Below the pieces are notes generated by a model. That model ran no database searches and was not told the origin of the DNA. It saw nothing but the letters and a program-made list of their open reading frames with translations. 64,000 nt of DNA, taken from assembly GCA_948852945.1 (NCBI GenBank), contig CAQPBJ010000007.1, positions 1 to 64,000 on the forward strand. Direction: 5' to 3'. Shown piece after piece: positions 8,917-19,457 of this stretch (position 1 is the stretch's first letter; each line of letters begins with the position of its first letter). The position numbers were made by a program, and so were the translations under genes. Source of the DNA: an uncultured Clostridia bacterium. Its GTDB lineage: Bacteria > Bacillota > Clostridia > TANB77 > CAG-508.

Positions 8917-10275
8917 ATGTCTACAATTGTTGCAATATCTACAGCACCTGGTATTGGAGGAATAGGAATAATAAGAATGAGTGGAAAAGATTGTTTTAAA
9001 ATTCTAAATAAGATTTTTAAACCAATTAATAATTCTACTGAAAAAGGTTATACAATTAAATATGGAAAAATATTTGATGGTGAAGAAATAATAGATGAAG
9101 TATTAGTTTCATATTTTTTAGAACCAAAGAGCTATACAACTGAAAATATGTGTGAAATAAATTCTCACGGTGGAAATATAATAATGAAAAAAATATTAGA
9201 TTTGTGCTTAAAAAATGGTGCAGAACTTGCAGAACCAGGGGAATTTACTAAAAGGGCATTTTTGAATGGAAGAATTGATTTAACTCAAGCCGAAGCAGTT
9301 ATAGATATTATTAATAGTAAAACAGATAAAGAAGCAGAAGCATCTGTTAATCAATTAGAAGGAAATTTATCAAAAAAAATAAAAGAAATACGAGAAGATT
9401 TAATTGCAGGATTGGCAGATATTGAAGTTACTATTGATTATCCAGAATATGATGAGGTAGAAGTAACTAATAATAAAATAATAAAAATGTTAGAAAAAAA
9501 TGAAAATAAATTAAATAAACTAGAACAAGCATTTACAAATGGTAAAATATTAAGAGAAGGAATAAAAACAGCTATAATAGGAAGACCAAATGCCGGAAAA
9601 TCATCTTTATTAAATTTATTGTTAAATGAAGAAAGAGCGATTGTAACTGATGTTGAAGGAACAACAAGAGATACGATAGAAGAATATATAACATTAGATG
9701 GTATACCTTTTAAAGTTGTTGATACAGCAGGAATTAGAGAAACAGAAGATACAGTAGAAAAAATTGGTGTTAAAAAAGCAATAGAAATTGCGAATAAAAG
9801 TGATTTAATTATTGCTATTTTTGATATTTCAAAAGAAATAAATGATGAAGATAAAAATATATTAAATATATTAAAAAATAGAAATTCAATTATTTTATTA
9901 AATAAAATAGATTTAAATAATTATTTAATAAATGAAGAATTATTTAAAGAGTATAGTGAAAATATAATAAAAATATCAACAAAAACGCAAGAAGGAATAG
10001 AAGATTTAATTCAGGTAATGAAAAAATTAACACAAACAGATGAAATTAATGTTGATGGGGAAAATATAGTTATAAATTCTAGACATAAGATATCGGTTGT
10101 TAAGGCAAAAGAATCTTTAAAAAAAGCGATAGAAACATTAGAAGCAGGGATGCCAATTGATGTTATATCTATTTATATTAAGGAAATATTAGAAGAATTA
10201 GGAAAAATTACTGGGGAAAGTGTTACAGATGATGTTATTTCTGAAATTTTTGCTAAGTTTTGTTTAGGAAAATAA
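8917..10275 (+). CDS. mnmE: tRNA uridine-5-carboxymethylaminomethyl GTPase MnmE
   Basis: GTPase that, with MnmG, installs the (c)mnm5 group on U34 of certain tRNAs. 452 residues. The N-terminal folate-binding domain starts MSTIVAISTAPGIGGIGIIR. The G domain has GRPNAGKSSLLNLL near 224, GTTRDTIEEY near 249, DTAGIRETEDTVEKIG near 268 and NKIDL near 330. The C-terminal tail EIFAKFCLGK carries the catalytic cysteine. It has an AAAGGAG ribosome-binding site. mnmG follows 39 nt downstream, the usual pairing. Confidence 0.98.
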   Translation: MSTIVAISTAPGIGGIGIIRMSGKDCFKILNKIFKPINNSTEKGYTIKYGKIFDGEEIIDEVLVSYFLEPKSYTTENMCEINSHGGNIIMKKILDLCLKNGAELAEPGEFTKRAFLNGRIDLTQAEAVIDIINSKTDKEAEASVNQLEGNLSKKIKEIREDLIAGLADIEVTIDYPEYDEVEVTNNKIIKMLEKNENKLNKLEQAFTNGKILREGIKTAIIGRPNAGKSSLLNLLLNEERAIVTDVEGTTRDTIEEYITLDGIPFKVVDTAGIRETEDTVEKIGVKKAIEIANKSDLIIAIFDISKEINDEDKNILNILKNRNSIILLNKIDLNNYLINEELFKEYSENIIKISTKTQEGIEDLIQVMKKLTQTDEINVDGENIVINSRHKISVVKAKESLKKAIETLEAGMPIDVISIYIKEILEELGKITGESVTDDVISEIFAKFCLGK

Positions 10276-10314
10276 AATATATTAGAAATATGATAAAATT
10301 AGAGGAGAATTCAA

Positions 10315-12201
10315 ATGAGTTATTATGCAGGAAAATATGATATAGCGGTTATAGGAGCAGGTCATGCAGGTTGCGAAGCAGCATTAGCTGCTGCTAGAAT
10401 GGGATTTAAAACATTAATATTTTCAATTACACTTGAATGTGTTGCAAATATGCCGTGTAATCCACATATAGGTGGATCATCTAAAGGACATCTAGTTAGA
10501 GAAATAGATGCTCTAGGTGGAGAAATGGGAAAAAACATAGATAAAACTTTAATACAGATAAAGATGTTAAATACTTCAAAAGGGCCAGCAGTACATTCTT
10601 TAAGAGCGCAGGCAGATAGAAAAAGATATCAAATGGAAATGAAACATACTTTAGAAAAACAGGAGAATTTGTATCTTAAACAAGGAGAAATAGTTGACAT
10701 AAAACTTGAAAACGGAAAAATAAAAGCTGTTGAAACTGATATGGGAGCAATATATGAAGTAGATAGTGTTATTTTGGCCACAGGAACGTATTTAAAGGGA
10801 AAAATATTTGTGGGTGAATATTCATGTGAGAGTGGACCAGATGGCGTATTTCCGGCAAATAAGCTTTCAGAATGCCTAAAAAAATTAGGAATTAACATTG
10901 TTAGGTTTAAAACAGGAACACCTGCAAGAATAAATAAAAAGAGTATTGATTTTTCAAAAATGGAGCTACAAGAAGGTGATGAAGATGTTCCAGCATTTTC
11001 ATTTGAAGATAAGTTAGAAAAGTTGAATCAGGAACCTTGTTATTTAACATATACTAATTCGAAAACTCATGAAATAATTAGAGAAAATTTACATAGATCT
11101 CCTTTATATGCAGGAAAAATAGAAGGTACTGGACCTAGATATTGTCCATCTATAGAAGATAAGGTGGTTAGATTTGCTGATAAAGAAAGGCATCAAATTT
11201 TCGTTGAGCCATTAGGTTTAGATACAGATGAAATGTATATTCAGGGAATGAGTTCATCTTTACCAGAAGATGTTCAAATTGCTATGTATAGAACATTACC
11301 AGGACTTGAAAATTGTGAGTTTACTAGACCAGCATATGCTATAGAATATGATTGTATAGAACCATCACAATTAAAAAGTTCTCTAGAAATAAAGAATATA
11401 GATGGAATGTTCTTTGCTGGTCAAATTAATGGAACATCAGGATATGAGGAAGCTGCAGCGCAGGGAATTATAGCAGGAATTAATGCTTCTTTAAAATTAA
11501 GAGGCGAAGAACCAGTAATATTAGACAGATCAGATGCTTATATAGGGGTTTTAATTGATGACATAGTTACTAAAAGTACGAATGAACCATATAGAATGAT
11601 GACTTCAAGAGCAGAATATAGGCTTTTATTAAGACAAGACAATGCAGATATGAGATTAACAGAGATAGGTCATAGAGTAGGACTTATTTCAGAAGAAAGA
11701 TATCATAAATTTTTAAAGAAAAAAGAAGCGATATTTAAAGAAATCGAAAGATTGCAAAATACTATAATTAAGCCAACTAAAGAGGTTAACGAATTATTAG
11801 AGAAAAACGGAACATCACCTTTAAATGGAGGAATTAAATTATCTGAGTTATTAAAAAGAACAGAATTAACATATAAAATATTACAAGATATAGATAAAGA
11901 AAGACAGGAATTACCAGAAGAAGTAATTGAAGAAGTTGAAATTATGGTAAAATATGAAGGTTATATTAAAATGCAAGAAGCACAAGTTGAAAGCTTTAAA
12001 AAATTAGAACGAAAAATTTTACCAAAAGATATTGATTATAATGATATAAAAGGTATTCGTATAGAAGGAAGACAAAAATTGAATAAAATAAGACCTTATT
12101 CAATTGGACAAGCTTCAAGAATATCAGGAGTTTCACCAGCTGATATATCTGTTTTATTAGTGTATTTAGAACAAAGAAAATATAAAAAAGATGAGGAATA
12201 A
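10315..12201 (+). CDS. mnmG: tRNA uridine-5-carboxymethylaminomethyl enzyme MnmG (GidA)
   Basis: FAD-dependent partner of MnmE in U34 modification. 628 residues, normal length. The Rossmann FAD site AVIGAGHAGCEAALAAARMG is at residues 10-29. Conserved blocks NMPCNPHIGGSSKGHLVREIDALGG near 45, SLRAQADRKRYQ near 95, GQINGTSGYEEAAAQG near 370 and TSRAEYRLLLRQDNADMRLT near 427 follow. The C-terminal helical domain ends ARISGVSPADISVLLVYLEQ. Its last codons overlap the rsmG ribosome-binding region. Confidence 0.98.
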   Translation: MSYYAGKYDIAVIGAGHAGCEAALAAARMGFKTLIFSITLECVANMPCNPHIGGSSKGHLVREIDALGGEMGKNIDKTLIQIKMLNTSKGPAVHSLRAQADRKRYQMEMKHTLEKQENLYLKQGEIVDIKLENGKIKAVETDMGAIYEVDSVILATGTYLKGKIFVGEYSCESGPDGVFPANKLSECLKKLGINIVRFKTGTPARINKKSIDFSKMELQEGDEDVPAFSFEDKLEKLNQEPCYLTYTNSKTHEIIRENLHRSPLYAGKIEGTGPRYCPSIEDKVVRFADKERHQIFVEPLGLDTDEMYIQGMSSSLPEDVQIAMYRTLPGLENCEFTRPAYAIEYDCIEPSQLKSSLEIKNIDGMFFAGQINGTSGYEEAAAQGIIAGINASLKLRGEEPVILDRSDAYIGVLIDDIVTKSTNEPYRMMTSRAEYRLLLRQDNADMRLTEIGHRVGLISEERYHKFLKKKEAIFKEIERLQNTIIKPTKEVNELLEKNGTSPLNGGIKLSELLKRTELTYKILQDIDKERQELPEEVIEEVEIMVKYEGYIKMQEAQVESFKKLERKILPKDIDYNDIKGIRIEGRQKLNKIRPYSIGQASRISGVSPADISVLLVYLEQRKYKKDEE

Positions 12202-12202
12202 T

Positions 12203-12910
12203 ATGGAAGATATAAAAGATTTTATAAAAAATGAAGCAAGTAAAAATAATATAAATCTTTCAGAAAAAGAAATAGAATTATTTTATTTATATATGAATAA
12301 TTTAATAGAATGGAATCAGAAAATAAATTTAACTGCTATAAAAGAAGAAAAGGAAATTGTAATAAAACATTTTATGGATTCTATTGTAATAAAAGATGAA
12401 ATTGTAGGAAGTAGAGTGCTTGATTTGGGTTCTGGAGCAGGATTCCCAGGAATACCTTTGAAAATAGTTAATGATAAATTAGAAGTAACTTTATTAGATG
12501 CAGTCAATAAAAAAGTTAATTTTATGAATGATACAATAGAAAAAATTAAATTAAAAAATATTGTAGCAATTCATGCAAGAGCAGAAGAGTTAGCACATGA
12601 TGAAAAATATAGAGAAAAATATGATATTGTTGTTTCAAGGGCTGTTTCAAATATGACTACACTTGTGGAATATATGTTACCATTTTTAAAAAAAGGTGGA
12701 AAATGTATATGCTTAAAAGGGCCAGATGTGGATAACGAGTTAGAAGATGCAAAAAATGCAATTAGAATTTTAGGAGGAAAAATAGAGAAAAAGATGCAGT
12801 ATGATTTAAATGGTAATGGACGCAGTTTAATAGTGATTTTAAAGGAAAAACACACCGAACAAATATACCCACGAAAACAAGGAAAACCTATTAAAGAACC
12901 ATTAAAATAA
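12203..12910 (+). CDS. rsmG: 16S rRNA (guanine-527-N7)-methyltransferase RsmG
   Basis: SAM-dependent methyltransferase modifying G527 of 16S rRNA. About 235 residues. The SAM motif VLDLGSGAGFPGIPLKI is near residue 70, followed by VTLLDAVNKKVNFM and the VVSRAVSNM block. A Met 12 nt upstream at 12191 overlaps mnmG, but GAGG at 12193-12196 sits at normal distance from the ATG at 12203, so that start is preferred. It sits between mnmG and parA, the standard Firmicute arrangement. Confidence 0.96.
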   Translation: MEDIKDFIKNEASKNNINLSEKEIELFYLYMNNLIEWNQKINLTAIKEEKEIVIKHFMDSIVIKDEIVGSRVLDLGSGAGFPGIPLKIVNDKLEVTLLDAVNKKVNFMNDTIEKIKLKNIVAIHARAEELAHDEKYREKYDIVVSRAVSNMTTLVEYMLPFLKKGGKCICLKGPDVDNELEDAKNAIRILGGKIEKKMQYDLNGNGRSLIVILKEKHTEQIYPRKQGKPIKEPLK

Positions 12911-12925
12911 AAATTGAAAAAATAA

Positions 12926-12972
12926 TGTTCCACAGATAACCTGTTGATAACATGTTGATAATCTGTGGATAT
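12926..12972. promoter_or_regulatory. Helically phased DnaA-box-like sites upstream of parA
   Basis: TGTTGATAA at 12942, TGTTGATAA at 12953 and TGTGGATAT at 12964 form a tandem of three 9-mers, same strand, at an exact 11-bp pitch. An inverted TGTTCCACA precedes them at 12926. Each matches TGTGGATAA in 8 of 9 positions. They could be an additional oriC element or a DnaA-controlled site for parAB. Confidence 0.75.
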
Positions 12973-13080
12973 TTTTTTGCTTTTTTTAAATTTTTGTGCA
13001 AAACTTTTTTAATTTTTAAAATAAATGAGGAAAAAAATATTAAAATTTAAAAAATAAGGGGAAAATAATTATAAATTTTA

Positions 13081-13109
13081 TTGACAGCAGATTATAATTT
13101 TTATATTAT
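13081..13109 (+). promoter_or_regulatory. Sigma-A-type promoter of parA-parB
   Basis: TTGACA at 13081-13086, 17-nt spacer, TATTAT at 13104-13109. It lies about 30 nt upstream of the parA start. Confidence 0.8.
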
Positions 13110-13136
13110 AATAAAGAAAGATTGGAGGGGATTATT

Positions 13137-13925
13137 TTGGGAAAGATTATTGCGATTGCTAACCAAAAAGGAGGAGTCGGAAAGACTACAACATCAGTTA
13201 ATCTAAGTGCTTTACTAGCTAAAAAAGGTAAAAAAGTTCTTTTATTAGATGCTGATCCTCAAGGAAATGCAACAAGCGGGTTAGGAGTAGAGAAAAATTT
13301 TGAAAAATCATTGTACGATGTATTAATAAATGAAGAATCTATAGAAGATACACTACAAAGTACAGTAGAAAAAAATTTAAAAATATGCCCTTCAAATGTA
13401 AATTTAGCTGGTGCAGAAGTAGAATTAGTATCACAAATGTCTAGAGAACATCGATTAAAGGAACAACTAGATACAATAAAAAATAAATTCGACTATATAT
13501 TTATAGATTGTCCACCTTCATTAGGTTTAATAACATTAAATTCATTTACTGCTGCTGATTCTGTATTAATACCTGTACAATGCGAATATTATGCATTAGA
13601 AGGATTAGGACAGCTTATTAATACGATAAATTTAGTTAAAAAACATTTAAATAAATCATTAGAAATCGAAGGTGCTATACTAACAATGTATGATATAAGA
13701 ACTAATTTATCTAATCAAGTTGTAAAGGAAGTTAAAAAATATTTTGATAACAAAGTTTATAAAACTGTTATACCAAGGAATGTAAGACTTAGCGAAGCAC
13801 CAAGCTTTGGAATGCCAATAACTACTTATGATCCTAAATCTAAAGGAGCTAAAAGCTATGAAAGATTGGCAAAAGAGTTTTTGAAAATGCAAGAACCAAA
13901 GGATAAACCAAAACATATGAAATAG
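13137..13925 (+). CDS. parA: Chromosome partitioning ATPase ParA (Soj)
   Basis: Deviant-Walker ATPase that works with ParB in origin segregation and, in Bacillus, modulates DnaA. About 262 residues. The start MGKIIAIANQKGGVGKTTTS has the deviant P-loop KGGVGKTT. It is followed by VLLLDADPQGNATSGLG, FDYIFIDCPPSLGLITLN and PVQCEYYALEGLGQL. A TTG at 13137 is preferred over the in-frame TTG at 13122, because GGAGGGG (13124-13130) is then correctly placed as ribosome-binding site. It is followed 12 nt later by parB. Confidence 0.97.
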   Translation: MGKIIAIANQKGGVGKTTTSVNLSALLAKKGKKVLLLDADPQGNATSGLGVEKNFEKSLYDVLINEESIEDTLQSTVEKNLKICPSNVNLAGAEVELVSQMSREHRLKEQLDTIKNKFDYIFIDCPPSLGLITLNSFTAADSVLIPVQCEYYALEGLGQLINTINLVKKHLNKSLEIEGAILTMYDIRTNLSNQVVKEVKKYFDNKVYKTVIPRNVRLSEAPSFGMPITTYDPKSKGAKSYERLAKEFLKMQEPKDKPKHMK

Positions 13926-13937
13926 GAGGAATAAAAA

Positions 13938-14777
13938 ATGGCTAAAAAGACAGGTTTAGGTAAAGGATTAGATGCACTTTTTTCTACATCTATAGTAGAA
14001 GAACCACAAGAAAATGAGATGGTTCAGAATTTAAAGATTTCTGAAATAGAACCTAATAGAGATCAACCTAGAAGAATATTTGATGAAACATCATTAAATG
14101 AATTAGCAGAATCTATAAAAAATTATGGAGTAATTCAGCCAATAATAGTATCTAAAAAAGATGATTTTTATCAAATTGTAGCTGGAGAAAGAAGATGGAG
14201 AGCTTCTAAAAAGGCTGGTTTAGAAGAAATTCCAGTAATTATCAGAGAAAATGATGATAAGAAAAATAGAGAAATTGCACTTATTGAAAATATTCAAAGA
14301 GAAGATTTAAACCCTATAGAAAAAGCTAGAGGAATAAAGCTATTAATGGATCAATATAATCTTACTCAAGCTCAGGTAGCAGAAGTGATTGGAAAGGGAA
14401 GAAGTACAATTACTAATACTTTAAGAATATTAAATTTAGATCCAAGAGTTATTGATTTAGCTTTACAAGGAAAGCTTACAGAAGGTCATTGTAAAGCATT
14501 ATTAGGTTTTGAAAATCAAGATAAGCAATATGATATGGCTCTTTACATGATAGAGTCTGGAGATAGTGTTAGAGAAGCTGAAAAGAAGACAAAATCTAGA
14601 AAAGCAATGCCTAAAAAGAATGAGAAATATGAACCAATTTATAGAGATATAGAAAGCAGTTTTCAAAGCTTTTTTGGTACAAAAGTAAAATTAAATGCTG
14701 GTCAAAGAAAAGGAAAAATTATTATAGAATATGCATCAAATGATGATTTAGAGCGCATACTAGAATTGATAAAATAA
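13938..14777 (+). CDS. parB: Chromosome partitioning protein ParB (Spo0J)
   Basis: CTP-dependent DNA clamp that loads at parS sites and recruits SMC. 279 residues. Motifs: GLGKGLDALF at the start, EPNRDQPRRIFDETSLNELA, the CTP-binding GERRWRASKKAG near 89, IENIQREDLNPIEKARG, and a helix-turn-helix around LTQAQVAEVIGKGRSTITNTLR near 149. The C-terminal dimerisation segment ends LERILELIK. No noc paralogue is adjacent, and no canonical parS was seen in the window. Confidence 0.97.
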   Translation: MAKKTGLGKGLDALFSTSIVEEPQENEMVQNLKISEIEPNRDQPRRIFDETSLNELAESIKNYGVIQPIIVSKKDDFYQIVAGERRWRASKKAGLEEIPVIIRENDDKKNREIALIENIQREDLNPIEKARGIKLLMDQYNLTQAQVAEVIGKGRSTITNTLRILNLDPRVIDLALQGKLTEGHCKALLGFENQDKQYDMALYMIESGDSVREAEKKTKSRKAMPKKNEKYEPIYRDIESSFQSFFGTKVKLNAGQRKGKIIIEYASNDDLERILELIK

Positions 14778-14789
14778 GGAGACATTTTA

Positions 14790-15269
14790 ATGGAAAGTGC
14801 TATTTTAATATGTTCAATAGCAGTTAATGTTATATTAACTGCTATTGTATTATTATTTATTTTTAAATTAAAAAAAGTAGAACAACGTTATTCTGAATTT
14901 ATATCTAATTTTAATTCTAATGAAAATATAGAGAATACTTTTAAGGAAATTAAGAAAATGGTAAATAATGTTAATGAAGAAAATAAAATTATACATGCTA
15001 ATTGTAAAAGTCTAGAAAAGCAGTTAAATGAATGCTTCCAGAATATTGGAATTGTTAAATATGATGCTTTTGATGATGTAGGAAGTAAGTTAAGTTTTGC
15101 AATTGCTTTATTAGATAATAAAGATAATGGATTCATTATAAATTCAGTATATGGCAGATCTGCTAGCAACGTATATGCTAAAAGAATAGAAAATGGAAAT
15201 TCTACACAAACTTTATCAGAAGAAGAAATAAAAGCTTTAAATAAAGCAAAAGACTTGAAAAAAATATAA
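14790..15269 (+). CDS. DUF4446 family membrane protein
   Basis: 159 residues. One N-terminal membrane segment (about 3-27) is followed by a coiled-coil-prone charged stretch (28-75) and the conserved C-terminal block YDAFDDVGSKLSFAIALLD through GFIINSVYGRSASNVYAKRI, then LSEEEIKAL. This pattern is the DUF4446 family, which commonly lies next to parB in Clostridia. Function is unknown. It is 12 nt from parB and probably co-transcribed. Confidence 0.85.
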   Translation: MESAILICSIAVNVILTAIVLLFIFKLKKVEQRYSEFISNFNSNENIENTFKEIKKMVNNVNEENKIIHANCKSLEKQLNECFQNIGIVKYDAFDDVGSKLSFAIALLDNKDNGFIINSVYGRSASNVYAKRIENGNSTQTLSEEEIKALNKAKDLKKI

Positions 15270-15278
15270 TAAAGTATA

Positions 15279-15307
15279 TTGACATTTATAGTTTAATGTG
15301 TTAAATT
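15279..15307 (+). promoter_or_regulatory. Promoter of the tRNA-Ser pair
   Basis: TTGACA at 15279-15284, 17-nt spacer, TAAATT at 15302-15307. It lies about 16 nt before the first tRNA gene. Confidence 0.7.
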
Positions 15308-15322
15308 ATTAATGTTCTTCAC

Positions 15323-15414
<92 letters not shown>

Positions 15415-15416
15415 AT

Positions 15417-15445
15417 GCTAGATATGAAATACTATCTAGCTTTAT
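15417..15445 (+). terminator. Hairpin between the two tRNA genes
   Basis: GCTAGATA, loop TGAAATAC, TATCTAGC (15417-15440), then TTTATAATT. The T-run is poor, so it is either a weak terminator or a processing structure in a dicistronic tRNA transcript. Confidence 0.45.
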
Positions 15446-15453
15446 AATTATAC

Positions 15454-15545
15454 GGAGATTTACCCAAGTGGCTGAAGGGGACAGTTTGCTAAACTGTTAG
15501 GGTTCGTTTAGGGCCGCGAGGGTTCAAATCCCTCAATCTCCGCCA
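15454..15545 (+). tRNA. tRNA-Ser (anticodon GCU)
   Basis: 92 nt from GGAGATT to the encoded CCA. The anticodon stem-loop ACAGTTTGCTAAACTGT gives GCU. The long variable arm (GGGTTCGTTTAGGGCC region) and the T-arm GAGGGTTCAAATCCCTC are intact. It is the second gene of the pair and is followed by a strong terminator. Confidence 0.96.
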
Positions 15546-15580
15546 ACAGATAGTATAATAAAGTACTATCTGTTTTTTTA
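15546..15580 (+). terminator. Rho-independent terminator after the tRNA-Ser pair
   Basis: ACAGATAGTA, short loop, TACTATCTGT, then seven T. The 10-bp perfect stem closes the parAB/tRNA block and marks the left edge of the 11-kb gene-free region. Confidence 0.9.
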
Positions 15581-16507
15581 TTTTCGGCAAATAGAATAAA
15601 TTTCTAAAATAATTTTTAAAAGCGACGAGAATCTAAAAATATAATAAAAAGATAGATAGTGATGTAACTTTATTAAATAATTATAAAAAACGAAATATGG
15701 CGATTTTAAAGCTTTAAAAAATGATGAAAAATAGTAAATATTTTATATAAAAAATAAATATAAAAAAGAGGCTTTAAAAAATTAAAAAATAGATATTAAT
15801 TATATAATAAAAAAATATATAATATTTTTGTGTATGAATTGTGGAATAAAAAAATATAAATCAAGAAATAAAATAAATTAAAAAATAAAAATTAGGAACT
15901 GTAAAAAAATAAAAAATATTAAAAAATTTAATGTAACATAAAAAGAGGTTGAAAAATAAGGAAAAAAATGAAATATATTACATAAAAAATAAATAAATAA
16001 AAATAATTTTAAATATTAAAAAAAATAAATAAAAATAAAAAAATATTAAAAAATAATAAATAATAATAAATAATAATAAATAATTAAAAAAAATAATTAT
16101 AATTAATCTAATGTAACAGAATAAATTTAATAATAATATGAAAAATTAGTTTAATGAATTTGAACAATATTTTTTTGAAAGATGATTTTGTTGTAGTTAT
16201 AATTAATTAGTTTATGTTTGTCAAAATATTATATAAAATTAGCATTAAAAAAAGAAAAAGATATGCATATTGTTGTATCAAATTGACTAAAAAATAGAAA
16301 TACTTTTTTGCGGAGTGTAGAATTTAGATTTTGGAGAGAAATTTTCTTAAAAGAGAAGATATGAGTTGAGTAATGTGTTTACAGATATACAGAATTTAAA
16401 AGTAGTATATGTTCATAAGAACATTTTTTTAAATTTATTAAATTAAAATTATTCAATAAAATAAGAAATATTATAAAAAAAGAATGTTAATTATACGCCT
16501 ATAAATT

Positions 16508-16697
16508 TTAAAAGCTTGATATTAGTGGATTATATGTTTTAAAAGAAAGATAATTATTAAAAATAATTGTCAAAAAAGAAGTTCATGATTATATGTATAA
16601 ATATTTAAAGAGGAAGACAAAAAATGAGTTTAAAAATATTAAGGGAGAAGTTTATTTGTAAAAGTCTTTATTTTTAAAAATTAGTAAAGATGGACGG
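16508..16697 (+). repeat. Array core unit A
   Basis: CTTGATAT at 16515, TTGTCAAAAAAGAAG at 16567 (52 nt on), GACAAAAAA at 16616 (49 nt on). The third block is only a weak GACGG at 16693. Confidence 0.8.
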
Positions 16698-17660
16698 AAT
16701 AATGAGAAAATTAAGATGATTTTAATTTTTAGTAAGATATAGTAGTAAATTAAACATAAGCTAAAAATAAAAAAGTTATGATATGTAATAGCTATATTGT
16801 CTATTAAGCAACATGAAAAGTAGAGTAAAAAGAAAGCTATTATAATAGATATTAGAGAAAGAAAAGAGCTAAAAAATGAATATAAAATTTGAAAATGTAT
16901 TAAAGAATAATTTGATATAAAAAGTTATTGAATTTAAAATATTGAAAAATTTATTAAATATAAAAAATATTGAAAAAAATATAGAAAAATATTAAAGCAA
17001 ATAAAAAAATATTGAAGTAAAAATAAAAAATATTAAAATAAAAAACGATAAAAAAAATAAATATAAAAAATAAATTTAATTTATAGGAATATAATTATAA
17101 AAATTTTCTATAGATGAATAATATTATAAAAATATTTTTTAAAGAAATATCTATGAAGATAAAAAACTAAAAATAAATCTAGATAAAATGAAAAAATTTT
17201 TTGAATAAGAAAAAGATTTGTTATTATTTATAAAAATTTAAAAATAAAATGAAGAAAAAACTTGTTTAGAAAATTTTAAGTAAAAATAAATATCGGTAAT
17301 ACTTATTATTTATTTTTATTTTTTATTAATATTATAAAATGAAAATAAATGGATAAAAAATATATTCAAAAATATTAAAAAAATATAATAATGGAATATA
17401 ATATTACAAGTTTTCAATTATTATTTTAGAATATGAAAGTATTTTAAAATTAAAACTAACCATGAAAAAAGATGTATAAGGAGTTAATAAATTTGCAGTT
17501 TAATGTAAACATTTTTTTTCATTAAAAATGAGCGGTAATCGATAGAGAATTTTTTAAATTGCGATAGTATTCGTATTTTTTTTTATTTTATAAATATATT
17601 TTTAGCAAAAATAGTAAAAATGTTCACTAAGTATACATAATACAGTATAATATAAAACTT

Positions 17661-17846
17661 TAAAAATGTTGATATAAAAGGATAGTATGCAATGCAAATA
17701 CTTTATAAACAAAAAAGTATTGTCAAAAAAGAAGTATAGAGATATTTAAAAATATTTATTTGTGATAGACAAAAAAATGATATAAATAATAACAATTATG
17801 ATAAAAAAGTAAGTAAGTAATGAAAATGAGTTAACATAAAAGACAA
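17661..17846 (+). repeat. Array core unit B
   Basis: GTTGATAT at 17668, TTGTCAAAAAAGAAG at 17720 (52 nt on), GACAAAAAAA at 17768 (48 nt on), third block GACAAAAAG at 17842 (74 nt on, one helical turn more than the usual 63). Confidence 0.85.
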
Positions 17847-18667
17847 AAAGATGGTAAGGAGCACCTATGATTTTAAAGTATAAAATTTGTAAGTTGTAAT
17901 ATAAAAAACAATGGAATAATACATAAAAAAGTAGTTTTTTTAAAATAAATTAAAATATTTATTTTTTATTATTAAATATAAAATAAAAGTAAATAAATTC
18001 TAAAAAATATTAAAAATTATTTATATTTTTTAGAAAGGAATGAATAAATAATTTTAAAAATAAGAAAATATAAAAAAATATTATTGTTTATTTTAAATAA
18101 TATTGAAAAAATATTTGAATAGAATCAAATATTTATTAAAAATAGTAGAGTAATTAATTTTTTCGGTAGATTAAAATTAATTATTTATTGTATAATCATT
18201 TTTATTATTTTATCGATTTATTAATATTAACTTTTTTAAAGAAAATTAATAGAAATTTTTTAGGAAGTTGATTGCTAACTTTATAATTATCTAAATTAAT
18301 TATAATTTAGATTTTATTTTCTAATTAATATTAAAAAAATAAAATAAGATCTAAAAAAATAAAGATAAATATTTAAAAAATAAAATTAATTATTCAAAAA
18401 TAAATTAAAAAATTAAGAATACTATTATGGAAATTATAATTATCATCAGGAAATTTATAAAGATAAAGATGAAGTTTAGGCAGCTTATTATTACTAATAT
18501 TTTATAAAAAAGAGAAAAGATCGGAAGATGTTTTTTTATAAAAGTAATGTTTTTAAATTTGAGTTGAAATTTGAATATTATCATTTTTTATAAATTATAT
18601 ATCTATTATAGGTAAGTTTTTTTATGTTAACAACATAAAAAATACTGGTATTTTATTATATTATAGC

Positions 18668-18841
18668 TTAAATATCTTGATATAAGCTAAGTATATCTGA
18701 TACATTAAAATAAAAAGTAACGGTATTTGTCAAAAAAGAAGGTTGCAAATATAGTGAAAAAATTTAAAAATGAGACAAAAAAAGGCTAGCTTTTGTATAA
18801 AATTTTAAGTAAAGATGTTAAGCTAGTTACTTATTAGACAA
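18668..18841 (+). repeat. Array core unit C
   Basis: CTTGATAT at 18676 (inside a TAGCTTA/TAAGCTA inverted repeat), TTGTCAAAAAAGAAG at 18727, GACAAAAAAA at 18774, third block GACAAAG at 18837 (63 nt on). A CTAGCTT...AAGCTAG inverted repeat lies between blocks two and three. Confidence 0.88.
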
Positions 18842-19457
18842 AGTATGAAGGAAGAGATACGTAGAGATTATATGAATTTTTAAGATACAAATTGTATAAA
18901 TAAATAGCAAAGTTTTTATTATATTACTATTAAAACTATACATGAAAAAATATACAAAAAAAGAATTTAAACATTAAAATAATATCAAATAATTATTAAA
19001 AAATAAAATGAAAATTAGTTATAAATTTTATAATTTATATAAAAAGATGTATAAATAAAATAATTATATAAAAATAAGTAAAAAAGATTAGAACAAAATA
19101 TGTATTTATTGTTATTTAAATTCTTTTTTTATTTCGAATATTTAAAATAATAAAAAATACTAATTAATTTATTAGAAATAATAAAAAAATCTTAGAAAAT
19201 TAATAATAACAAACTATTGAATAGTAATGTTTTTTATAGTATGAACTAGTGAAGAAAGATATGACAAATTAGCATAAAACAAATGATGTTTGTATAGTTT
19301 GATACACAGTTTATGACATTTAAATTTGTGATTTTTCTAGTGGATAAATTATGGAAAAATGTGAAGAAATTTAGTAAATTTAATTTTTTTGAGGTTTATT
19401 CTAATAAAAAAACATAATTATGTTAACTATCGAAAAATATTTCCTTCTTTAAAAGTA

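Noticed and set aside
12926..12941. parS site (half match TGTTCCAC)
   Set aside because: The second half does not continue as GTGAAACA, and the context is better explained by DnaA-box-like sites. No full TGTTTCACGTGAAACA was noticed in the window.
16217..16229. A further array unit at TTTGTCAAAATAT
   Set aside because: No TTGATA block 52 nt upstream and no GACAA about 48 nt downstream, so it lacks the partner blocks that define a unit.
16567..16620. TTGTC/GACAA as transposon terminal inverted repeats
   Set aside because: The pair encloses only about 45 nt and recurs with the same spacing in every unit, so it does not bound an insertable element. No target duplications are visible.
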